Position numbers and translations under genes: made by a program. The notes under the pieces are model-generated. The model was given only the letters and a program-made list of their open reading frames with translations. It was not told the origin of the DNA and searched no databases. A stretch of DNA of 26,568 bases from T3Sed10-213 sp012519365 (GTDB lineage: Bacteria; Planctomycetota; Phycisphaerae; Sedimentisphaerales; Anaerohalosphaeraceae). The stretch is taken from the NCBI GenBank assembly GCA_033809355.1, contig JAPXLV010000038.1, positions 1 to 26,568 of the forward strand. The letters run 5' to 3'. Positions 8,313 to 15,480 of the stretch are shown in pieces (position 1 is the stretch's first letter; each line of letters begins with the position of its first letter).

Positions 8313-9698
8313 TTACAAACCCAGACGCGCCGCCTCTTTTTCAAGGCCATAGCGTTTCATTTTTTTGTAAAGCGTGGTACGGTTGATAGCCAATGCTTTG
8401 GCCGTTTCCTGTCGGTTCCAGCTGTTGGCCTCCAGGGCCGCCCGCAGGATGGCACGCTCGGGCCCCTCAAGGGCTTTTTTAAGGCTTTGGCCGTGATACC
8501 GCCGCAGGTCGCCTGTTTCGGCCCGTTCCCGGATAACCGCCGGCAGGTCCTGTACATCAACAAGCGGCCCCTTGCCCAACAGCACGGTTCGCTCGACGAC
8601 GTTTTCCAGCTCACGCACGTTGCCCGGCCAGGGGTATTTTTGAAGGTATTCCATCGCCTTATCGGTAAATCCGCTTTTAGGACGCCCGTGTAACGCACTG
8701 TAGGAGGATAAAAATCGCTCGGCAAGCAGGGGGACATCGCCAATCCGCTCCGCCAGTGCCGGCAGCGCCAAGCCCACCACATTGATACGATAGTACAAAT
8801 CCTCTCGGAATTGTCCTTTTCGTACCATCTCCGCCAGATCGACGTTGGTTGCCAGGATCACTCGCACATCGACGCTGAGTGTCTCATTGCTGCCGACCGG
8901 CTCGAATTGTTTTTCCTGGATCGCCCGCAGCAGCTTGACCTGCATCGCCGGCGAGGCCGTGGCAATCTCATCCAAAAACAGCGTCCCTTTATCAGCGGCC
9001 AAAAATTTACCTTCTTTATCCCGCACCGCACCGGTAAAAGAGCCTTTGACATGACCGAACAATTCGCTCTCGAGCAGCGATTCCGGCAATGCGCCGCAAC
9101 TGACCTCGACAAACGGCCCATTTCGCCGCGAGGAACGATAATGAATCGCTCGCGCCAGCATGCTCTTGCCCGTGCCGCTCGGTCCGGTCATCAGGATGGT
9201 CGTCTTGCTGTCGGCTACCGCTTCGATCAATTCAAATACCCGTGCCATTTTGTAGTCTTGGCTGACAATGTTGTCCAGACTGTACTTGGTTTCGAGCTGG
9301 CGGCGAAGATGCTGATTGTCCTCTGCCGACGTGTGCTGACGGATGGCCCTTTCAACAGCCGAGAGCAGCTCATTGTCATGAATCGGGCGGGTCAGATAAT
9401 CGCAAGCTCCCTTTTTCATGGCCTCTACCGCGTTTTGAACGGTGCCGTTTGCGGTCATCAGGATTACCGCCGTTCGGGGATAGAGGTTTTGGGCCGCCTC
9501 AAGCAGGTCAAACCCGCTGCCGTCGGGCAAATTGACTTCCGTTAAGACAAGTGAAAAATGCTCTTGGCTGAGGGCTTTTTTGGCTGCTGCGGCTGAGTGT
9601 ACTCCTGTTGCCGCATAGCCTTTGTCCAAAAGGAGAGCGCGTAGCGAACCCAAAACAACGGCATCGGGGTCAACTGCTAGAATGGATCCTTTACTCAT
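8313..9698 (-). CDS. NtrC-type response regulator with degenerate receiver
   Basis: A 461-residue bacterial enhancer-binding protein: receiver (about 4-118), AAA+ sigma54-interaction domain (about 134-370) and a C-terminal Fis-type helix-turn-helix (NRQETAKALAINRTTLYKKM). The AAA+ domain has Walker A GPSGTGKS, a GAFTGA loop written GSFTGA and Walker B GTLFLDEI. Receiver numbering coincides with E. coli NtrC, and three active-site residues differ: Asp11 is Pro, phospho-acceptor Asp54 is Glu, and Lys104 is Arg; Thr82 is kept. I chose the ATG at 9698 (an adjacent ATG is at 9701). The longer frame to 9743 is excluded because the promoter lies inside it. No partner kinase is adjacent. Confidence 0.93.
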   Translation of the reverse strand: MSKGSILAVDPDAVVLGSLRALLLDKGYAATGVHSAAAAKKALSQEHFSLVLTEVNLPDGSGFDLLEAAQNLYPRTAVILMTANGTVQNAVEAMKKGACDYLTRPIHDNELLSAVERAIRQHTSAEDNQHLRRQLETKYSLDNIVSQDYKMARVFELIEAVADSKTTILMTGPSGTGKSMLARAIHYRSSRRNGPFVEVSCGALPESLLESELFGHVKGSFTGAVRDKEGKFLAADKGTLFLDEIATASPAMQVKLLRAIQEKQFEPVGSNETLSVDVRVILATNVDLAEMVRKGQFREDLYYRINVVGLALPALAERIGDVPLLAERFLSSYSALHGRPKSGFTDKAMEYLQKYPWPGNVRELENVVERTVLLGKGPLVDVQDLPAVIRERAETGDLRRYHGQSLKKALEGPERAILRAALEANSWNRQETAKALAINRTTLYKKMKRYGLEKEAARLGL

Positions 9699-9711
9699 CA
9701 TACCAAAAAAC

Positions 9712-9740
9712 TTTATATCAAAAATGAAGAAAAAAGTCAA
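9712..9740 (-). promoter_or_regulatory. sigma70-like promoter for the NtrC-type gene
   Basis: On the minus strand TTGACT (9740-9735), a 17-nt spacer and TATAAA (9717-9712), a strong match. The predicted start near 9705 leaves only about 4-7 nt before the paired ATGs at 9701 and 9698, with no Shine-Dalgarno. It also rules out translation from the upstream ATG at 9743. Confidence 0.55.
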
Positions 9741-10025
9741 CATTGAAGTTGAATTTTAGCACCATCTTGAAAAGGAACAAAACCCCAAATTTTCAAGCAA
9801 AATCGAAGATTTTGATTAAATTTTCCTTTTTTTTATGTCATTGACTAAAATATGTCGTATAATACCTTAAATCCCCTAAAAAAATGTGTTATAATGTGCG
9901 GATTGGAACCAATTCGGTTATTTTTTACATGTTTAAGGAGTGTTCGGAAGGGATATTCTATTTATTTTGGATAAATTATAAAGCAGTACTGTCAACCTCA
10001 AGGATGAAAGGATGAAGGTGGCATT
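9741..10025. other. AT-rich intergenic region before the PilZ gene
   Basis: The gap between the divergent NtrC-type and PilZ genes is strongly AT-rich. It contains two perfect TATAAT hexamers in plus orientation (9858-9863 and 9890-9895), but neither has a good -35 at 16-18 nt; TTGACT at 9841 is only 11 nt from the first. A short inverted repeat, ATTGG-AA-CCAAT, lies at 9902-9913 and could be a small operator. The PilZ leader is probably long and ends in an AAGG-containing purine tract before the ATG. Confidence 0.4.
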
Positions 10026-10421
10026 ATGAAACACGAAAAACACTCTCCCGCTAATTCTGTCAGTCCCTTTCGAATGGAAGCTCCTTCAACACGTCCCGAG
10101 CGTCGCAAAAATTTGCGAAAACCGCTCCATTTTCCCGTTTATTTCCAAAAAGTGGGGGCTCAAGACGGCCGTTTGTTAAGCGGCAATACGGTTAATGTCA
10201 GCCCTGGCGGCGCGCTGGTACGGATTCAAGGGGCCATGCTTAGGGATGGCGAGCTGGTCAGTGTCGAAATGGCGCCCCCTGCCAGCGAGGGATTACTGGA
10301 GCAACGCGGTCGGTTTCACGGCTATGCCCGTGTAGTGCGGGTTGATGCCCCCGCCGTGGATGCCAACAACGGCAAACAGGTCGCTCTGGAGTTTTGTGAA
10401 TCCGCACGACTCGATTTTTGA
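10026..10421 (+). CDS. PilZ domain protein
   Basis: A 131-residue single-domain protein. PilZ domains bind cyclic di-GMP and pass the signal to motility, exopolysaccharide or transcription targets. Both ligand motifs are present: RxxxR at Arg27-Arg31 (preceded by Arg26) and the (D/N)xSxxG element as NVSPGG at residues 57-62. The remaining strands end with VALEFCESARLDF. The first 22 residues are polar and probably disordered. A purine-rich AAGGTGG precedes the ATG. The gene is followed by a strong terminator at 10475-10499, so it is probably transcribed alone. The target is unknown, as no flagellar, pilus or polysaccharide gene is near. Confidence 0.88.
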   Translation: MKHEKHSPANSVSPFRMEAPSTRPERRKNLRKPLHFPVYFQKVGAQDGRLLSGNTVNVSPGGALVRIQGAMLRDGELVSVEMAPPASEGLLEQRGRFHGYARVVRVDAPAVDANNGKQVALEFCESARLDF

Positions 10422-10474
10422 ACGGGATCGGCGTGTTATCTGTTACATATCATAAACCTTCTATTGTAATTCCC

Positions 10475-10499
10475 AACCGGTCAATAGACCGGTTTTTTT
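10475..10499 (+). terminator. Rho-independent terminator after the PilZ gene
   Basis: A perfect 8-bp stem, AACCGGTC / GACCGGTT (10475-10482 and 10487-10494), closes a 4-nt AATA loop and runs directly into seven T (10493-10499). It lies 54 bp after the PilZ stop and just before the next promoter. Confidence 0.93.
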
Positions 10500-10515
10500 A
10501 TTGTTGTCAAGTTCG

Positions 10516-10543
10516 TTGACATTTTTAGCAGGTGTTTTAGAAT
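10516..10543 (+). promoter_or_regulatory. sigma70-like promoter for the lipoprotein-GH2 operon
   Basis: A perfect TTGACA (10516-10521), a 16-nt spacer and TAGAAT (10538-10543). The -10 ends 10 nt before the ATG at 10554, predicting a 4-5 nt leader. A GAGG sits only 1 nt before the ATG, too close to act as a Shine-Dalgarno. Confidence 0.6.
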
Positions 10544-10553
10544 CCAATGAGGT

Positions 10554-11360
10554 ATGAAGCAGCGATGGGTTTATAGTGTGATTTTGAGTTTCTGGATCTG
10601 GACGGCCAGCGGGTGCGTTAATGAACCTTCACCGGTTCAGCCGATCGTACTTGAGGGTATCAAGTTGGCCGATATTATGCCTACGGTCAGTGAGCAACCG
10701 CCTCCGGTTACCTCGTTTCTCATGACGACATACTTGGTGGACCAGCAACAAGTCGCGGCTCTGCGGGTATGTATGGAAAGTTTATCAACGCAAGCCTTTC
10801 GGTATAAAGCCATAAAGGCATTTGAGAGTAACGGGCTTTTTGCAGCAAAGGGAAGCGGGTTGCAGATACATTCCTTAATCGAATGCTTCCGTCAGCAGGG
10901 TGTTCGGCAGATCGGCCAGGGACGGCTGGCAATGAATCCCGGCTATGAACTGCCGTTTGGTGCTGTTGCGATCAGCGGGTCACGGGAAATTACATGGGTT
11001 ACCGCCGACAATCTGGAAACAAAAACGTTTCTGGCCAACGGCACCCTCTGTTGGCTATTGAAGACCCAAAAGGACCAATACTCGCCGGGGCGTATCCTTG
11101 CCTCCGTGGAACCCGTCTTTACGCCGTGGACCGTGCAGCAATTGTTGGAAATGGATGATTTTGCTCTGAAAATGGCTCACCGATTTGACGCCGGGCGATT
11201 TGAAGCGTTGCTTCGTGAGTCAGATTTTATGGTGTTGGGGCCTCGGCATGATTCGATTGATGAATTTACGGAGTTAGAACGACTGCTTTTTGTGACGCCG
11301 GATGCCCGCACCAAATTCCGAATGTATGTGATCGTATGTGTGGACGCGGAGCTGGAATGA
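10554..11360 (+). CDS. putative lipoprotein, unknown function
   Basis: A 268-residue protein with a lipoprotein signal peptide: basic MKQRW, a hydrophobic stretch, then the lipobox TASGC with Cys21 as the acylated residue. The mature part is predicted soluble and envelope-anchored. I do not recognise a domain. It has a mixed alpha/beta look, with a helical stretch around residues 65-100 and beta-rich C-terminal half. It is the first gene after a strong promoter, and its stop overlaps the DUF362 start by 4 nt (ATGA), so the two proteins are probably made together. No peptidoglycan-binding or transporter motif is seen. Confidence 0.8.
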   Translation: MKQRWVYSVILSFWIWTASGCVNEPSPVQPIVLEGIKLADIMPTVSEQPPPVTSFLMTTYLVDQQQVAALRVCMESLSTQAFRYKAIKAFESNGLFAAKGSGLQIHSLIECFRQQGVRQIGQGRLAMNPGYELPFGAVAISGSREITWVTADNLETKTFLANGTLCWLLKTQKDQYSPGRILASVEPVFTPWTVQQLLEMDDFALKMAHRFDAGRFEALLRESDFMVLGPRHDSIDEFTELERLLFVTPDARTKFRMYVIVCVDAELE

Positions 11361-12319
11361 CATCGACAAAGGCAATGGCAGCAATCGTGCGATGTGCAAC
11401 CTACAGTCCTTCGGAGGTTCGCGACGGCGTACAGCGGGCGTTGGACTTGCTGGGTGGGGCGGAGCGATTCATTCGACCCGGCTGGCGTGTTCTGATCAAA
11501 CCCAATCTCATTGTGCCGGTCGGGCCTGACATCCCCGCTCAAACCCATCCGGAGGTTATTTATGCCGTGGCTGAATGGGTTCGCCGGGCAGAGGCTGTTC
11601 CGATTATCGGAGATTCACCGGCCTGGAGCAATGCGCGGGCATGTCTATCGGCATTGGGGGTGCTCGAGCGGCTTGAGTACTTGGGCGCGGAGATCATCCA
11701 GTTGAATCATCCTGTGCGGCTGAAGATCGAGGGGACATCTATCGGCATCAGCCGGGCGGCTCTTGAGGCCGACGCGATTATCAATCTTCCAAAACTAAAG
11801 GCCCATCAGCAACTTGGGGCGACTTTTGCATTCAAAAATATGTACGGATGTGTGGCCGGCAAGGAAAAGGCATTCTGGCATTTTGCCAAAGGGCGGTCTT
11901 ATTCCTCCTTTTGTCAGATGCTGGTCGGGATCTATCGTCGGCTTGCTCCTGCGGTCAATCTGATTGACGGCATTGTCGCTATGGAAGGACAAGGCCCCAT
12001 CAACGGCACAGCCCGTCCGCTGGGGGTGCTGGTCGCCGGGACAGATGCAGCGGCCTGCGAACGGATCTGTTGCAAGCTGGTCGGGTTTGACCCCAAAACA
12101 CTTCCTCTTCTTCAGACCGCGGCACAAATGGGCTTTGGCTGCCATGATGACAACGCCATTGAGTGCCTTGGGGACTCGTGGACGGCGCCGCTTTGTCCAG
12201 ATTTTAAGCCGGCTCAACAAATTCCGCTGCGGTTTACCTTCGGACGCATCTGCAAAAGCATCGTCCGTCAAGCCGTGCTGCTGAGCCGGGAACGATTTCG
12301 ACGCACGGCTCAAAGATAA
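11357..12319 (+). CDS. DUF362 domain-containing protein
   Basis: A 320-residue protein of the DUF362 family (COG2006). Typical segments are present: KPNLIVP near the N-terminus, THPEVIYAVAEWVR, GDSPAW, NLPKLKAHQQLGATFAFKNMYGCVAG, and NLIDGIVAMEGQGP followed by the LGVLVAGTDAAACER segment. Many relatives carry a C-terminal 2x[4Fe-4S] ferredoxin domain; this one lacks it, though several Cys are scattered through the sequence. The biochemical role of DUF362 is not established. The start at 11357 is preferred because it gives a 4-nt ATGA overlap with the lipoprotein gene and has GGAG upstream; an in-frame ATG at 11336 lies inside the previous gene. Confidence 0.88.
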   Translation: MTSTKAMAAIVRCATYSPSEVRDGVQRALDLLGGAERFIRPGWRVLIKPNLIVPVGPDIPAQTHPEVIYAVAEWVRRAEAVPIIGDSPAWSNARACLSALGVLERLEYLGAEIIQLNHPVRLKIEGTSIGISRAALEADAIINLPKLKAHQQLGATFAFKNMYGCVAGKEKAFWHFAKGRSYSSFCQMLVGIYRRLAPAVNLIDGIVAMEGQGPINGTARPLGVLVAGTDAAACERICCKLVGFDPKTLPLLQTAAQMGFGCHDDNAIECLGDSWTAPLCPDFKPAQQIPLRFTFGRICKSIVRQAVLLSRERFRRTAQR

Positions 12320-12336
12320 GAGAAAAGGACATGATG

Positions 12337-12438
12337 ATGCAGAAATTGGGGATCCGCAAAGCAGGACCTATTGACCGAATAATCTGTATTCGGTCAATAA
12401 ACATGACAAACAAAAACGAGGAGATAAAGGGACGATGA
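12337..12438 (+). CDS. possible 33-residue ORF coupled to the GH2 gene
   Basis: A short frame begins with three consecutive ATGs (12331, 12334, 12337). The third stands 7 nt after AAGGA, a good distance. It ends at TGA 12436-12438, which overlaps the GH2 ATG at 12435 as ATGA. It lies 17 bp after the DUF362 stop. The peptide is basic and shows no recognisable family. A perfect 12-bp inverted repeat falls within it. It may be a real small protein, a leader peptide that couples or attenuates GH2 translation, or chance; the ribosome binding site and overlap are the only support. Confidence 0.35.
   Translation: MQKLGIRKAGPIDRIICIRSINMTNKNEEIKGR
12369..12399. repeat. perfect 12-bp inverted repeat upstream of the GH2 gene
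   Basis: Arms TATTGACCGAAT (12369-12380) and ATTCGGTCAATA (12388-12399) are perfect inverted copies around a 7-nt spacer. No T-tract follows, so it is not a typical terminator. It could be an operator for a dimeric regulator or an RNA hairpin in the operon mRNA 36 nt before the GH2 start. Confidence 0.85.
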
Positions 12439-15422
12439 CAATGTTAGACTCAAAACGAATTGGACCAGCCATGTTTTGTTGTTTCACCTTGCTGGTTTTG
12501 CGGGCAAGCATTTGGTCTGCAGTGTCGTTAGCCGCGTCGCCTTTGACGTCTGATGGTGTTGTGCAGAGCGAACATGCTTTTGAGAATGAACAGTTTGATA
12601 TACAACGCTGCAAAATACGGTTAGGTACGAATTGGCGTTTTATGCGCGGGGATATAGACAATGCCCACGACCCGACGTTAGATGATTCATCTTGGCGGGT
12701 TCTTGATCTGCCTCACGACTGGAGTATTGAAGATTTGCCGCCTGTTGAAGATCGGATGCCGGAACTGCAGGCTGTAAAGGGTCTATGGCGATTCCATAAA
12801 GGCGACAATGCCGAGTGGAAAGCCCCTGGTCTGGATGACAGCGAATGGCAGCAAGTGGTGCTGCCGAACACATGGGAACGCCATAGCGACTATACCGAAA
12901 ACAATGTGTACGGCTGGTTTCGTCGAACAATTGAGATCCCCAAAGAATGGAAGGGAAAAGATTTTATTCTCTATCTTGGGCGGATTGATGATGTCGATGA
13001 AGTTTGGCTTAATGGGCAACGGATCGGGGGTACCGGCTCATTTGGGCCGAATTATCAGACGGCCTGGGATATTGAACGGCGGTATCTGGTCCCCGCGTCG
13101 GTGGTGCGCGATGACGGTCCAAATGTGTTAGCGGTTCGTGTCTTTGACGGCCAGGGCGACGGGGGGATCTATGATGCCGGATTAGAGGCTGTACGTGTCG
13201 GCCCATTTGATACCCGAGAAAGCCAGGGAGGTCTTTTTACAGGTTTTACCGTTGGCGGTATCGGCTGGTATCGCAAACACTTTGCCGTCCAGCAACCGAA
13301 TAATCAGGTGTCGGTGCTGTTTGACGGGGTGTACATGAACGCTGAAGTCTGGATCAACGGTCATCGCTTGGGCGAACATCCGCATGGCTATACCTCTTTT
13401 AATTTTGACCTATCACCTTATCTGAATCCGCCGGGGCAGGATAATGTCTTGGCGGTACGTGTTCGCAATGAAGGCAGAAACAGCCGCTGGTATTCCGGCT
13501 CAGGGATATACAGACCTGTGTGGCTTGTGACCACCCACCCGGTTCATATTCCAATAGGGGGGCTGTTCATCACGACACCGGAAGTTTCCGAGGAAAAAGC
13601 CCTTGTCAAGGTATCAATAGAGGTATGTAATGCAATGGACCGCAGCACAAGAGCCTTGATTCGTGTTCATGTGTTAGACAGCGACGGCCGTTATATCGGT
13701 AGCTCGCAGGGGCCTTTGCATTTGGTCGGCGGGGAAAGCCGAACTGTTGAGCGATACGTTGAGGTGCGCCGGCCTAAACGGTGGTCGCCTGATTCACCTG
13801 AGCTGTATTCAGCACACGTCGATGTTTTTGTGGAAGGAAAACAAGTTGACGGCGTGTGCACGAACTTCGGCATTCGAACGATCGATTTTGATGCCGAAAA
13901 CGGGTTTCGGCTTAATGGGAAAACGGTTTTGCTGAAGGGGGCCAATTTGCACCATGACAATGGGCCACTGGGCGCGATGGCAATCGACCGCGCAGAAGAA
14001 CGGCGGGTGGAATTATTAAAGACCAATGGGTTTAACGCAATTCGCAGCAGCCACAATCCTCCTTCCTCGGCCCTGCTTGAGGCATGCGACCGACTCGGTA
14101 TGCTGGTGATCGTTGAGGCGTTCGACCAATGGAACGAGCCCAAGGAGAACAGACTTGAGGGGTATCAGCGGTTTTTCAAGGAGTGGCATGCTCACGATAT
14201 CGCTGCGATGGTGCGTCGAGATCGCAATCATCCGTCTGTAATTATGTGGTCGGTCGGCAACGAAATCCCTGAGCAATTTCGCGCCGGAGATATCGGCATG
14301 AAGCTGCGCAGAGCGGTCTTGTCCCACGACACTACACGGCCAATCACACAGGCCATCTGCAGCGACTGGGGCAGAGTTATTCGGAACTGGGATGAACTTT
14401 CCGATCCAGCCTTTGCACATTTGGACGTTGCCGGCTACAATTACCTGCCCGACAAATATCAGACCGATCACGCCCGCCATCCGCAGCGCGTCATGTACGG
14501 AGCCGAATCGTTTCCCAAAAACGGTCTGGACTACTGGACGCTTGTGGAAAAGCACTCCTATGTCATCGGTGATTTTGTCTGGTCGGGAATGGACTATCTG
14601 GGCGAGGCCGGTATCGCTCACGCGATATTGAGTGATCAGCCGGACCGTTTTTTTATGAGTTGGCCCTGGTTCAACGCCTGGTGCGGCGACCTGGATATCT
14701 GCGGTTTCAAAAAGCCTCAATCCTACTATCGCGATGTGCTTTGGGGACGCAGTCAAATCGAGATGTTCGTCCATACGCCGATACCGCGGGGTCTTACCGA
14801 AATCATCAGTGGGTGGGGCTGGCCGAATGAATTAAAAAGCTGGACATGGCCGGGGTATGAAGGGCAGTTGATGCAGGTGTCGGTGTATTCCCGATGTGAG
14901 CGGGTTCGTCTTGAACTGAATGGACGGGTGGTTGGAGAGCAGCCGGTTTCAGAACAGACAAAACTTGCCGCCGGATTTGAGGTGCCTTATGAGCCGGGGC
15001 GGTTGCGAGCGGTGGGGTTGATTAAAGGGCAAATCGCGGCCGAGTCCACACTTACGACGTGTGACCAGCCGAAAAAACTGAAACTGATGGCGGACAGGTC
15101 TACCATTCGGGCAGACCGAAATGATCTTGCTTATGTAACGGTTGAAGTGGTTGACGCTAATGATCGACGCATCCCGAATGCGGAAGTGCTCGTGCGTTTT
15201 TCCGTCAGCGGCGTCGGTGAGCTGCTCGCTCAAGCAAGCGGTTCGCCGAACGAACCGGCCAGTTTCCAGACGCCGGAACGCAAAACATTTGAAGGAAGGT
15301 GCCTGGCGATCCTGCGTCCTTCGGGGGAAACCGGCGATATTGTTTTGCTGGCCGATGCGGACGGTCTTGAATCCGCCACCGTTTCCATTCGTGTGCGGCA
15401 AGCCGATTCAGTTTGGCGTTGA
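12435..15422 (+). CDS. secreted GH2 glycosidase, beta-galactosidase-like
   Basis: A 995-residue family 2 glycoside hydrolase with an N-terminal signal segment (hydrophobic residues about 13-34), so probably periplasmic or secreted. Order: GH2 jelly-roll domain (about 60-370) interrupted by a second jelly-roll-like module (about 113-258), immunoglobulin-like domain, then a TIM barrel. Predicted acid/base is Glu610 (VGNE, Asn609-Glu610) and the likely nucleophile Glu691 (YGAES), followed by FVWSGMDYLGEAG. After the barrel come a DUF4982-like region (EGQLMQVSVYSRCERVRLELNG) and a final GH2 C-terminal Ig-like domain. The substrate is probably a beta-galactoside or related glycan, but the specificity cannot be read. 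AAAGGG precedes the ATG. Confidence 0.93.
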   Translation: MTMLDSKRIGPAMFCCFTLLVLRASIWSAVSLAASPLTSDGVVQSEHAFENEQFDIQRCKIRLGTNWRFMRGDIDNAHDPTLDDSSWRVLDLPHDWSIEDLPPVEDRMPELQAVKGLWRFHKGDNAEWKAPGLDDSEWQQVVLPNTWERHSDYTENNVYGWFRRTIEIPKEWKGKDFILYLGRIDDVDEVWLNGQRIGGTGSFGPNYQTAWDIERRYLVPASVVRDDGPNVLAVRVFDGQGDGGIYDAGLEAVRVGPFDTRESQGGLFTGFTVGGIGWYRKHFAVQQPNNQVSVLFDGVYMNAEVWINGHRLGEHPHGYTSFNFDLSPYLNPPGQDNVLAVRVRNEGRNSRWYSGSGIYRPVWLVTTHPVHIPIGGLFITTPEVSEEKALVKVSIEVCNAMDRSTRALIRVHVLDSDGRYIGSSQGPLHLVGGESRTVERYVEVRRPKRWSPDSPELYSAHVDVFVEGKQVDGVCTNFGIRTIDFDAENGFRLNGKTVLLKGANLHHDNGPLGAMAIDRAEERRVELLKTNGFNAIRSSHNPPSSALLEACDRLGMLVIVEAFDQWNEPKENRLEGYQRFFKEWHAHDIAAMVRRDRNHPSVIMWSVGNEIPEQFRAGDIGMKLRRAVLSHDTTRPITQAICSDWGRVIRNWDELSDPAFAHLDVAGYNYLPDKYQTDHARHPQRVMYGAESFPKNGLDYWTLVEKHSYVIGDFVWSGMDYLGEAGIAHAILSDQPDRFFMSWPWFNAWCGDLDICGFKKPQSYYRDVLWGRSQIEMFVHTPIPRGLTEIISGWGWPNELKSWTWPGYEGQLMQVSVYSRCERVRLELNGRVVGEQPVSEQTKLAAGFEVPYEPGRLRAVGLIKGQIAAESTLTTCDQPKKLKLMADRSTIRADRNDLAYVTVEVVDANDRRIPNAEVLVRFSVSGVGELLAQASGSPNEPASFQTPERKTFEGRCLAILRPSGETGDIVLLADADGLESATVSIRVRQADSVWR

Positions 15423-15480
15423 ATGATTCGAACACCGACACCGACAAGTTAGAAGGCTGTAAGAGGTTCGCTGGGCGGCT

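Noticed and set aside
8811..9545. 244-residue ORF opposite the NtrC-type gene
   Set aside because: It mirrors the AAA+ and receiver codons exactly; the opposite strand has all motifs and the promoter.
9702..9743. Longer start for the NtrC-type gene at 9743
   Set aside because: A consensus-like promoter (9740-9712) lies within this stretch, so the transcript begins after it; the extra residues are Phe-rich and not receiver-like.
9858..9895. Two perfect TATAAT boxes before the PilZ gene called as promoters
   Set aside because: Neither has a -35 at a workable distance; AT-rich DNA gives such hexamers by chance. I list them only as candidates in the intergenic entry.
9895..9975. 26-residue ORF in the PilZ upstream region
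   Set aside because: No ribosome binding site and a composition expected from AT-rich non-coding DNA.
14016..14774. 252-residue antisense ORF inside the GH2 gene
   Set aside because: It is a shadow of a strongly conserved coding region, with no ribosome binding site and no recognisable domain.
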